From Acinetobacter sp. WU_MDCI_Axc73 (GTDB lineage Bacteria; Pseudomonadota; Gammaproteobacteria; Pseudomonadales; Moraxellaceae), in the NCBI RefSeq assembly GCF_025562455.1, contig NZ_JAHPRO010000004.1:62001-126000 (forward strand): DNA of 64,000 bases, read 5' to 3'. The notes beneath the pieces are model-generated. The model saw only the letters and a program-made list of their open reading frames with translations. It ran no database searches and had not been told where the DNA came from. Positions 56,662 to 64,000 of the stretch are shown piece after piece. Both the position numbers and the translations under genes were made by a program. How positions within the stretch are numbered: the stretch's first letter is position 1; each line of letters opens with the position of its first letter.

Positions 56662-57924
56662 ATGAGTGAAGCTGTTCCCTCGATTGTTGCGATTGATATT
56701 GGGACACATAAAGTTTCAGTTTTAATTGGTAGAGTTCACGCACCGGATAACATTCAGGTCATCGGGATGGCAAACGCGCCTAACCGTGGCATGAATAAAG
56801 GAAAAATTGTTAGCCTCGACAAAGTCATTGCCGCAATTAAAAACGCCGTTGCTGAAGCAGAAAATATGGCGGAATGTCGCGTACATACCGCATGGGTATC
56901 GATTCCTAGTTCAGAATTACAGAGTTTTTATGCCTCAGGTCGCACCCCAATTGCGAAAGCTGATCATACGATCAGTACCAATGAAGTGGTGCGCGCATTA
57001 GAATTGGCTAAAGCCAGTCATGTGACGCCAGATTATTATCTGGCCAGTGCTGTGCCGTTGGGTTTTGAGCTGGATGATGAACCTGAATGGGTACAAAATC
57101 CGATTAATATGTCCGCGCATAGTATGACAGGGCATTACCAACTCATGATGATGCCGATAAGTACCATGCAAAATCTGGATCGTGCCATGAAAGGTGCCAA
57201 TATTGGTGTCGAAAAAATGGTGGTATCTAGTCTGGCCACTGCGGAAGCAAGTTTACTCAAAGATGAAAAAGAATATGGTGTCTGCTTGCTGGATATTGGA
57301 GCAGGTACGACTAATATAGCGGTCTATCTCGATGGTCGTTTGGCTTTAGCACGAACATTACAGCGCGGTGGAGAAAATGTGACGCGTGATATCGCCGCGG
57401 TGTTACAAACGACCACTGAAGAAGCTGAACGTATCAAGATTTTACATGGGTGCGTCGATTTGAGTGTGGTCAAACCTGATCATATGATTCAGGTACAGGC
57501 TATTGATGGACCACAGACCATTAGTCGTATAGAGCTTGCTGAAATCATTATTGCACGGTATGAAGAGATTTTTACCCAGATACGTGAAGAGCTTGAACGT
57601 ACGGGGGCGCTTAGTGGTTTATATCATGGTGTCGTTCTGACCGGTGATGCTTGTCAAATCGAAGGCATGGTGAGTCTGGCACGCCGTATGCTTGGTGTTT
57701 CTGCACATTTGGGCAATCCTCCTTTACAGGTGTATGCTGATGATCAACATCAAGCCGCATTACGCCGTTCGATGTATGCAACTGCAGCTGGACTTTTGCT
57801 TTTTAGCCAAAGCGAATTGCAAGATGCAGTGGAAGAGGCTGAAGAGGTGAGTGACCGCACATTTGTGGATCGTGTGGTGAATGGTTGGAATACCTTAAAT
57901 AGCAAGCTAAAAGCTATTTTTTAA
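56662..57924 (+). CDS. ftsA: Cell division protein FtsA
   Basis: FtsA is the actin-like anchor tying FtsZ to the membrane. The 420 residues show the actin-fold phosphate loops IVAIDIGTHKVSVLIG and LDIGAGTTNIAVYL, the adenosine motif GVVLTGDACQIEGM, and a C-terminal amphipathic helix (VDRVVNGWNTLNSKLKAIF) that binds the membrane. It lies 64 bp after ftsQ and 168 bp before ftsZ. Confidence 0.97.
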   Translation: MSEAVPSIVAIDIGTHKVSVLIGRVHAPDNIQVIGMANAPNRGMNKGKIVSLDKVIAAIKNAVAEAENMAECRVHTAWVSIPSSELQSFYASGRTPIAKADHTISTNEVVRALELAKASHVTPDYYLASAVPLGFELDDEPEWVQNPINMSAHSMTGHYQLMMMPISTMQNLDRAMKGANIGVEKMVVSSLATAEASLLKDEKEYGVCLLDIGAGTTNIAVYLDGRLALARTLQRGGENVTRDIAAVLQTTTEEAERIKILHGCVDLSVVKPDHMIQVQAIDGPQTISRIELAEIIIARYEEIFTQIREELERTGALSGLYHGVVLTGDACQIEGMVSLARRMLGVSAHLGNPPLQVYADDQHQAALRRSMYATAAGLLLFSQSELQDAVEEAEEVSDRTFVDRVVNGWNTLNSKLKAIF

Positions 57925-58092
57925 GATGTATATATTTATTGGGAATATTGTTTGGAAGTTGTAAGAGAAAATTGTCATACTTGACAAGGGAAGTATTGCA
58001 CAGCATTCTAAAATCTATTGTTTTTTGAAGTATTAAGGCAGTATACGGGCTGAAGTGACTGCCACTTATTGAAATTAGGAACCTTAAAGGTC

Positions 58093-59274
58093 ATGGCATC
58101 ATTTGAATTTATAGAAGATGAACTAAGCGATAGTAACGGACAAGCCCGTTTCACTGTATTTGGTGTCGGTGGTGGAGGTGGTAATGCCGTACAGCACATG
58201 GTGCAATCCGATATTAAGGGTGTAAAATTTGTCTGTGCCAATACAGATAAACAAGCGCTGGATAGCATGAATGCACCTTTTAAAATTCAGCTAGGTGAAC
58301 AAAGTACCCGTGGTTTGGGTGCGGGTGCCAATCCTGAAGTCGGTCAAATCGCTGCTGAAGAAAGTCGTGAAGTGATTCGCCAACATCTTGAAGGCACCGA
58401 TATGGTATTTGTGACTGCTGGAATGGGCGGTGGCACAGGTACAGGCGCTGCGCCAGTGGTTGCTGAAGTGGCTAAAGAAATGGGAATTCTAACCGTGGGC
58501 GTGGTGACTACACCTTTTAATTTTGAAGGTCGTCGTCGTCAGCGTTCTGCTGAGAAAGGGATTGATGCACTAGAGTCTCATGTTGACTCACTCATCATTA
58601 TTCCAAACCAGCGTTTGCTGAGTGTATATGGCGATATTTCAATGAAAGATGCCTATAAAAAAGCAGATGATGTGTTATTAAATGCGGTTCGTAGTATCTT
58701 CGACCTAGTTGTTAATCGTGGTCATATCAACCTCGATTTCGCGGATTTGAAAACTGCGATGAGTACTCGTGGTTATGCCATGATGGGTGCAGGTTTAGGT
58801 CGTGGTGAAGATCGTGCCCGTCAGGCGGCTGAGCAAGCGATTCGCAGCCCGCTACTGGATAATGTGAATATTATTAATGCCAAAGGCGTATTAATCAATA
58901 TCACGGGTGGTGATGATATTACCTTACGTGAAACTGAAATTATTACCGATGTCGTCAATCAAATTGTAGATCTGGACGAAGGTGAAATTTTCTACGGTAC
59001 AGTATTTGATCCTGATGCACGTGATGAGCTTCGTGTCACGGTGATTGCAACAGGCTTAACCCGTAATGCATCTGATGCAGAACAACAACCGAGAAAACGT
59101 TCAGGTGCTGGACACGTCCAAGTCCCTAGTTCGCATCCAACAGATGAAGACGATGTTCCTGCAATCAATAAACGTCAAAATACTGAAGCGCCAGCAGCAA
59201 CTACTGCGGGTGCAGCGCCACGCTCATCTCCAATGAGCATTCAGGACTATCTAAAAAATCAACAGCGCAAGTAA
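58093..59274 (+). CDS. ftsZ: Cell division protein FtsZ
   Basis: FtsZ polymerises into the Z-ring. The 393 residues contain [11 protein letters not shown], the GTP signature [18 protein letters not shown], and [10 protein letters not shown] variable linker follows, then the conserved C-terminal peptide that binds FtsA and ZipA (ending [10 protein letters not shown]). The frame is open 8 codons upstream, but the ATG at 58093 gives the usual MASFEF start. An AAAGG lies unusually close (2 bases) and an AGGA about 12 bases upstream. Confidence 0.97.
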   Translation: MASFEFIEDELSDSNGQARFTVFGVGGGGGNAVQHMVQSDIKGVKFVCANTDKQALDSMNAPFKIQLGEQSTRGLGAGANPEVGQIAAEESREVIRQHLEGTDMVFVTAGMGGGTGTGAAPVVAEVAKEMGILTVGVVTTPFNFEGRRRQRSAEKGIDALESHVDSLIIIPNQRLLSVYGDISMKDAYKKADDVLLNAVRSIFDLVVNRGHINLDFADLKTAMSTRGYAMMGAGLGRGEDRARQAAEQAIRSPLLDNVNIINAKGVLINITGGDDITLRETEIITDVVNQIVDLDEGEIFYGTVFDPDARDELRVTVIATGLTRNASDAEQQPRKRSGAGHVQVPSSHPTDEDDVPAINKRQNTEAPAATTAGAAPRSSPMSIQDYLKNQQRK

Positions 59275-59294
59275 TAAAATCAGACATTTAAAAG

Positions 59295-59323
59295 AAGGTA
59301 GTGTATTTACACTGCCTTTTTTG
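59295..59323 (+). terminator. Intrinsic terminator of ftsZ
   Basis: AAGGTAGTGT (59295-59304), loop ATTT, and ACACTGCCTT (59309-59318) with one G-T pair, followed by T residues. It separates ftsZ from lpxC. Confidence 0.85.
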
Positions 59324-59384
59324 TTTTTTATCAATAGCTAAATGTGCTAACGTATAGCGGTTTTTGAATTGAAGTTAGAGTAGC

Positions 59385-60287
59385 ATGTTGAAACAACGTA
59401 CCCTCAAACGTGTGGTGAAAGCCAGTGGAATTGGTCTGCATAGCGGTCAAAAAGTGATGATCAATTTTCTGCCGCATGTGATTGATGGAGGAATCGTGTT
59501 TCGTCGGATTGATTTAAATCCACCTGTGGGTATTCAGGCCAATGCTTTACTGATTCAAGAAGCTTTTATGTGCTCTAATCTGGTTCAAGATGACATCAAG
59601 GTGGGTACGATTGAGCATGTGATGAGTGCAATCGCAGGACTGGGGATCGATAATCTAATTATTGAAGTCTCAGCTTCCGAAGTTCCCATTATGGATGGTA
59701 GCGCAGGCCCATTTATTTATTTATTGATGCAAGGCGAACTCGTCGAGCAAAATGCACCCAAAAAATTTATTAAAATTTTAAAACCAGTTGAAGCCTTAAT
59801 TGATGATAAGCGTGCCAAATTTAGTCCGCATGAAGGCTTTCAGCTGAATTTTACGATTGATTTTGATCATCCTGCTTTTGCCAAAGAATATCAATCTGCC
59901 ACCATCGACTTTTCCACTGAAACATTTGTTTATGAAGTCAGTGAAGCACGCACTTTCGGATTTATGAAAGATCTGGATTATCTAAAAGCCAATAATTTAG
60001 CACTAGGTGCGAGTCTGGATAACGCGATTGGGGTGGATGATACAGGTGTCGTGAACGAAGAAGGTTTGCGTTTTTCGGATGAGTTTGTGCGTCATAAAAT
60101 TTTGGATGCAGTCGGTGATTTATATTTAATGGGACATCAAATTATTGCCAAATTTGATGGTTATAAGTCAGGTCATGCGCTAAACAATCAATTATTACGC
60201 AATGTTCAAAGTAATCCAGATAATTACGAAATTGTAACATTTGATAACGAAATAGACTGCCCGATTCCTTATGTTAGTGTGAGCTAA
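59385..60287 (+). CDS. lpxC: UDP-3-O-acyl-GlcNAc deacetylase
   Basis: LpxC is the zinc deacetylase committing step of lipid A synthesis. The 300 residues show [15 protein letters not shown], the zinc-ligand segment [12 protein letters not shown] (His78), DGSAGPF, and the second metal pair in [15 protein letters not shown]. It closes the wall/division cluster and has its own upstream space after the ftsZ terminator. Confidence 0.97.
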   Translation: MLKQRTLKRVVKASGIGLHSGQKVMINFLPHVIDGGIVFRRIDLNPPVGIQANALLIQEAFMCSNLVQDDIKVGTIEHVMSAIAGLGIDNLIIEVSASEVPIMDGSAGPFIYLLMQGELVEQNAPKKFIKILKPVEALIDDKRAKFSPHEGFQLNFTIDFDHPAFAKEYQSATIDFSTETFVYEVSEARTFGFMKDLDYLKANNLALGASLDNAIGVDDTGVVNEEGLRFSDEFVRHKILDAVGDLYLMGHQIIAKFDGYKSGHALNNQLLRNVQSNPDNYEIVTFDNEIDCPIPYVSVS

Positions 60288-60384
60288 GTCATTGTCTTGG
60301 CGAGGTATGTTATATTGTAACTTTTAATTGTGTTAAATCCGTCACAATATTTGATAAGCACAATTTTATATTTTGAAATGGTTG

Positions 60385-60828
60385 TTACTTTTTATTGCTT
60401 GCCAAACGTAACAAAGCTTGGCTAAGCTTAGGGTCGTTCACTAATCCAGCTGCACTTCGTAACATTTCTTGGGTGTCTGGTGGTAAAGAAGTGACTTCAG
60501 TTACATGACTTTGATTCTGATTTTGAGCTGTATTTCTTAAACGAAGCTGAAGTTTCTGTAAATCATGTAGTCCTTCAATCCGAGTGAGCTTAGAAATGTA
60601 TTGTGTTTGAAGATATCCGAGCTGACTAATCAAGGCCTGATTTTCGCCTGTAATCGTCAAAACACCATGCTGATAACAGACCACCTGCCATTTTTCGGGT
60701 TGCGGCAGTAGGGGCTGAATAAGTTTCGTAAGTCTTTGCCATTGTGCGACTTGCGTTGTAAGAAACGTTAGGTTTCCTGTTTTTATGTGTTTTCTTGTTT
60801 GTTGAAACACGTTTTTAGGATCAGTCAT
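60385..60828 (-). CDS. DUF721 / DciA-like protein
   Basis: The 147-residue basic protein matches the DUF721 (DciA) family. It has an N-terminal beta-rich KH-like part (LLPQPEKWQVVCYQHGVLTI, then SQLGYLQTQYISKL) and a helical C-terminus. DciA acts as the replicative-helicase loader in bacteria without DnaC or DnaI; its use in this genome is expected but not shown here. An in-frame GTG six codons upstream (60846) is an alternative start. It is antiparallel to lpxC and divergent from the M23 gene. Confidence 0.82.
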   Translation of the reverse strand: MTDPKNVFQQTRKHIKTGNLTFLTTQVAQWQRLTKLIQPLLPQPEKWQVVCYQHGVLTITGENQALISQLGYLQTQYISKLTRIEGLHDLQKLQLRLRNTAQNQNQSHVTEVTSLPPDTQEMLRSAAGLVNDPKLSQALLRLASNKK

Positions 60829-60938
60829 CGGGATTGGATTTTCCACATCAGATTACAGTCATCTTAAACGTTCATTTCAATAGATATCAAGGACGAGATC
60901 ACGCAAGAAACTTTTTAAGAACAGTTCAAGAGGTTTTT

Positions 60939-61640
60939 ATGCATTCGAGACGTATACTACTTGCTTTTTCACTGGCAGCTTCTGCTGCATCAGTTGCTTT
61001 CGCAGATTATCAAACACTGAACAGCCAAGATGCACCAGACCGCTTAGAAGCATTGTCTCGTACACTCTCACAAGGCGCTTACACTCATCCCGATGACCTT
61101 GACCTACCAGCATCAGCCAAAGTATCGGTGACACTACGCGAGAAAACGGTTGAATTAAATAACGAATCACTTGAAAAGAAATACGGAAAGGCTAGTAACT
61201 CCGCTAGATTCTCGGCTTCATCTTCAAATAACAATCCCTATTCTTCATGGTTGATTAAACACCCTTTACCCGATATGACACGCGTTTCATCTGAATATGG
61301 TATGCGAACCCTGATGGGCACAACACGTGGACATTCTGGTATTGATTTGGCTGCTCCAAGTGGTACACCCATTTATGCAACAGGTCCTGGTATCGTGACG
61401 AAAGCGGGTTGGGGTACGGGCTATGGTCAATATGTTGAAGTCAATCATGGGAACGGTTATTTGACCCGTTACGCTCATGCATCACGCATCATGGTACGCG
61501 CAGGTGATCAAGTGCAAGCAGGTGAGCATATTGCCAATGTCGGTTGTACTGGGCGCTGTACAGGACCACATCTACATTTTGAAGTGGTACGCGATGGAGA
61601 GCGCAAAAACCCATCTAGTTACCTCGCCTTGCTTCCCTAA
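60939..61640 (+). CDS. M23 (LytM-type) metallopeptidase
   Basis: The 233-residue precursor has a signal peptide ending near VAFA-DYQ (about residue 22). The C-terminal half is a LytM domain with the zinc-binding pattern GHSGIDLAAPSGTPI and GPHLHFEVV, including a CTGRCTGP pair that may form a disulfide. It should cut peptidoglycan in the periplasm. The frame runs 35 codons upstream, but the ATG at 60939 has AGAGG at a good distance and starts the signal peptide. Confidence 0.9.
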   Translation: MHSRRILLAFSLAASAASVAFADYQTLNSQDAPDRLEALSRTLSQGAYTHPDDLDLPASAKVSVTLREKTVELNNESLEKKYGKASNSARFSASSSNNNPYSSWLIKHPLPDMTRVSSEYGMRTLMGTTRGHSGIDLAAPSGTPIYATGPGIVTKAGWGTGYGQYVEVNHGNGYLTRYAHASRIMVRAGDQVQAGEHIANVGCTGRCTGPHLHFEVVRDGERKNPSSYLALLP

Positions 61641-61715
61641 TGGCTTTATCTCAGGTGCGCACACCGTGTGATATTTCTATTATTTAAGTTAGCATCAGAT
61701 TTAAAATATTGTGTA

Positions 61716-61744
61716 TAAAAAATCGCCTACATTGGCGTTTTTTT
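61716..61744 (+). terminator. Intrinsic terminator of the M23 peptidase gene
   Basis: A CGCC/GGCG core around TACATT (61724-61737), with an A run before and a T run after, lies about 80 bp past the stop codon. Confidence 0.65.
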
Positions 61745-61885
61745 GTTATTTTGAGTAATGAAAAGTCAACAACTATTTATTATCTAAATAATGCTGTCAA
61801 TCTGTATTCACTGGCATGGCTAACTTGCGCCACCCCAAATATGATAAAAATATGGACTAACCGTAGACTAAGGAAAAGGTGAGTT

Positions 61886-64000
61886 ATGGCGTTTTATGGT
61901 GATTCCGACGCACAAGAAACCCAAGAATGGCAAGATGCTTTCGATTCCGTTTTGCAGCATATGGGTACAGAACGTGCTGCTTTCTTACTCGAAAAGCTCT
62001 ACCAACGCGCAATTGCGAAGCATGTGCCTATTCAGCGCCTAAATACTCCTTACTTAAATACCATTTCAGTAGAAGAACAACCCGCCATGCCAGGTGATCA
62101 GGATATGGAGCGTCGTATTCGTGCGCTCATCCGCTGGAATGCATTGGCAATGGTATTACGCGCCAACAAAACAGGCGATGATTTAGGTGGTCACTTGGCC
62201 AGTTTTGCATCTTCGGCTACCTTGTATGATGTAGGCTTTAACCATTTTTTCCGTGCCAATAGTGATAACTTTGGCGGCGATATGATTTATTACCAAGGTC
62301 ATTGTGCTCCTGGTATTTATGCTCGCTCTTTTCTTGAAGGTCGTTTGACCGAAGAGCAGTTGAGTAATTTTCGCCGTGAAGTGAATGGCAATGGTTTATC
62401 GAGCTATCCACATCCATATTTGATGCCGGACTATTGGCAGTTCCCAACCGTATCGATGGGTCTTGGTCCAATTATGTCAATTTATCAGGCACATATTCAA
62501 AAGTACCTGATGAACCGTGGCTTAATTAAAGAAGAGAATCGTAAAGTCTGGGCTTATCTCGGTGATGGTGAGATGGATGAGCCTGAAAGTACAGGCGCGA
62601 TTTCACTGGCAGGACGTGAAAAGTTAGATAACTTGATTTGGGTGGTGAACTGTAATTTACAGCGTCTGGATGGTCCTGTGCGTGGTAACGGTAAAATCAT
62701 TCAGGAACTTGAATCTTTATTCCGTGGTGCAGGTTGGCGTGTGATTAAAGTGGTCTGGGGACGTCATTGGGATCCCCTATTGGCCAATGATAAATCAGGC
62801 GCATTAAAAGCCGTGATGGAAGAAGCTGTTGATGGTGATTATCAACGTTATCAAGTCAAAGGAGGAGCGTATACACGAGCACACTTCTTTGGTAAATATC
62901 CAGAAGCTGAAGAGTTAGTGAAAGACTTAAGCGATGAAGATATTGATAATCTCAATCGTGGTGGTCATGATCCGTATAAAGTCTATGCAGCCTATGCTGA
63001 AGCCATGAAGAGTACAGGTCAACCGACCGTGATCTTGGCGAAAACGGTGAAAGGTTATGGTTTATCTGACGAGATCGAAGCAGTTAATAAGACTCACCAG
63101 ATCAAAAAAATGCATGTTGATTCACTCAAATATGTACGTGATCGCTTTAACTTGCCGTTTACCAATGAACAACTTGAAGACTTGCCATTATATCGTCCAG
63201 CAGAAAACTCGCCTGAATTAAAATATATGAAGGCGCGTCGTGAAGCTCTAGGTGGTTATTTGCCTGCACGTCGTAAAGAAAGTGAAGCGTTGGCAATTCC
63301 AGATATTTCAATTTTTGATAGCGTTTTAAGCGGTAGTAATGGTAAAGAACAATCGACCACGATGGTGATGGTGCGTTTGATTGCTGCGTTGCTGAAAGAG
63401 AAAGCCATCAAAGATCGTGTTGTTCCAATCGTCCCAGATGAAGCACGTACTTTTGGTCTTGAAGGTATGTTCCGTCAATTGGGTATTTATGCGGCGCATG
63501 GCCAAAAATATACGCCAGAAGACAATGAACAGCTCATGAACTATCGTGAAGCCAAAGATGGTCACATGTTGCAAGAAGGGATTAATGAAGCAGGTGCGAT
63601 GAGCGCATGGGCTGCATTAGGAACGAGTTATTCAACCAATAACTTGCCAATGATTCCAATGTACATGTATTACTCGATGTTTGGTTTTCAGCGTATTGGT
63701 GACATTGCGTGGGCAGCAGGCGATGCACAGGCGCAAGGTTTCTTGCTTGGTGCAACGGCGGGCCGTACTACGCTCAATGGCGAAGGTTTACAGCATCAGG
63801 ATGGTCACTCGCACATTCTAGCGAATACGATTCCAAACTGTATTTCTTATGATCCTTGCTTTGGTTATGAATTGGCGGTTGTGGTACATGACGGTTTACA
63901 GCGTATGTATGTCAATCAGGAACGTGTGTTTTATTACTTAACGGTGATGAACGAAAACTACGAACATCCAGAAATGCCAAAAGGTGCGGAAGAAGGTATT
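61886..64000 (+). CDS. aceE: Pyruvate dehydrogenase E1, homodimeric type, N-terminal part
   Basis: AceE decarboxylates pyruvate and passes the acetyl group to lipoylated E2. The window shows 705 codons from the ATG (AAGGTGAG site upstream). They include the N-terminal regulatory region, the thiamine-diphosphate motif GDGEMDEPEST with the later NLIWVVNCNLQRLDGP, and the GLEGMFRQLGIY region. The frame is open to the window edge; E. coli AceE is 887 aa, so about 180 residues are missing. Confidence 0.97.
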   Translation, partial: MAFYGDSDAQETQEWQDAFDSVLQHMGTERAAFLLEKLYQRAIAKHVPIQRLNTPYLNTISVEEQPAMPGDQDMERRIRALIRWNALAMVLRANKTGDDLGGHLASFASSATLYDVGFNHFFRANSDNFGGDMIYYQGHCAPGIYARSFLEGRLTEEQLSNFRREVNGNGLSSYPHPYLMPDYWQFPTVSMGLGPIMSIYQAHIQKYLMNRGLIKEENRKVWAYLGDGEMDEPESTGAISLAGREKLDNLIWVVNCNLQRLDGPVRGNGKIIQELESLFRGAGWRVIKVVWGRHWDPLLANDKSGALKAVMEEAVDGDYQRYQVKGGAYTRAHFFGKYPEAEELVKDLSDEDIDNLNRGGHDPYKVYAAYAEAMKSTGQPTVILAKTVKGYGLSDEIEAVNKTHQIKKMHVDSLKYVRDRFNLPFTNEQLEDLPLYRPAENSPELKYMKARREALGGYLPARRKESEALAIPDISIFDSVLSGSNGKEQSTTMVMVRLIAALLKEKAIKDRVVPIVPDEARTFGLEGMFRQLGIYAAHGQKYTPEDNEQLMNYREAKDGHMLQEGINEAGAMSAWAALGTSYSTNNLPMIPMYMYYSMFGFQRIGDIAWAAGDAQAQGFLLGATAGRTTLNGEGLQHQDGHSHILANTIPNCISYDPCFGYELAVVVHDGLQRMYVNQERVFYYLTVMNENYEHPEMPKGAEEGI

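Overview
The window is a stretch of ordinary chromosome from a gamma-proteobacterium of the genus Acinetobacter. The placement rests on AT-rich intergenic DNA, an AciT-like small membrane protein, the order ribBA-ribH-nusB-thiL-pgpA-glmU-glmS, a division cluster shortened to gshB / murG-murC-ddl-ftsQ-ftsA-ftsZ / lpxC, and a urate-to-glyoxylate gene set. The species cannot be fixed from the sequence alone. There are about 57 protein genes. I see no rRNA, tRNA, CRISPR array, insertion sequence or phage module. Both ends cut a gene: glmS on the left and aceE on the right.

Layout. 1-5448 is one leftward operon for riboflavin, transcription antitermination, thiamine, phospholipid and amino-sugar synthesis. 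5737-13390 holds an Smp-like membrane protein divergent from serB, then aciT, an SCP2 protein, dtd, pncB and a rhodanese-psd pair. 13391-15036 is AT-rich and gene-poor: one small winged-helix-like gene, two possible gene relics and two hairpins. 15037-17117 is phoBR. 17320-19038 is a TetR/SDR divergent pair with a perfect 20-bp palindrome inside a consensus promoter. 19088-28791 carries a MATE exporter, an aminotransferase, DUF445, a lipoprotein, DUF924, gshA, dsbB and two alpha/beta hydrolases. parE follows at 28806.

32358-39541 encodes every step from urate to glyoxylate (hpxO, uraH, uraD, puuE, alc, allA), with a Tsx-type outer-membrane channel, a DUF1877 protein and an acetyltransferase among them. 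39795-47700 carries an HPF/RaiA-like protein, an ankyrin protein, a beta-barrel exported protein, dsbD, a glutathione transferase, a diguanylate cyclase, an HSL-type esterase, DUF2147 and an ArsC-like protein. 47701-50377 carries xthA, divergent pyrE and a cold-shock gene with a long leader. 51012-60287 holds gshB and the cell-wall and division genes, followed by a DciA-like gene, an M23 peptidase and aceE.

The most interesting item is not a protein. Downstream of xthA, on the minus strand at about 47938-48085, a non-coding stretch carries ten GGA motifs in about 115 nt. Two of them sit in perfect small hairpins, and a strong intrinsic terminator follows. This is the architecture of a CsrA/RsmA-sequestering small RNA (the RsmX/Y/Z, CsrB type). 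Other points to check are the RibBA C-terminal domain, which lacks the zinc cysteines of GTP cyclohydrolase II, and several long perfect palindromes in promoter regions (8663, 18112, 33956, 38496).
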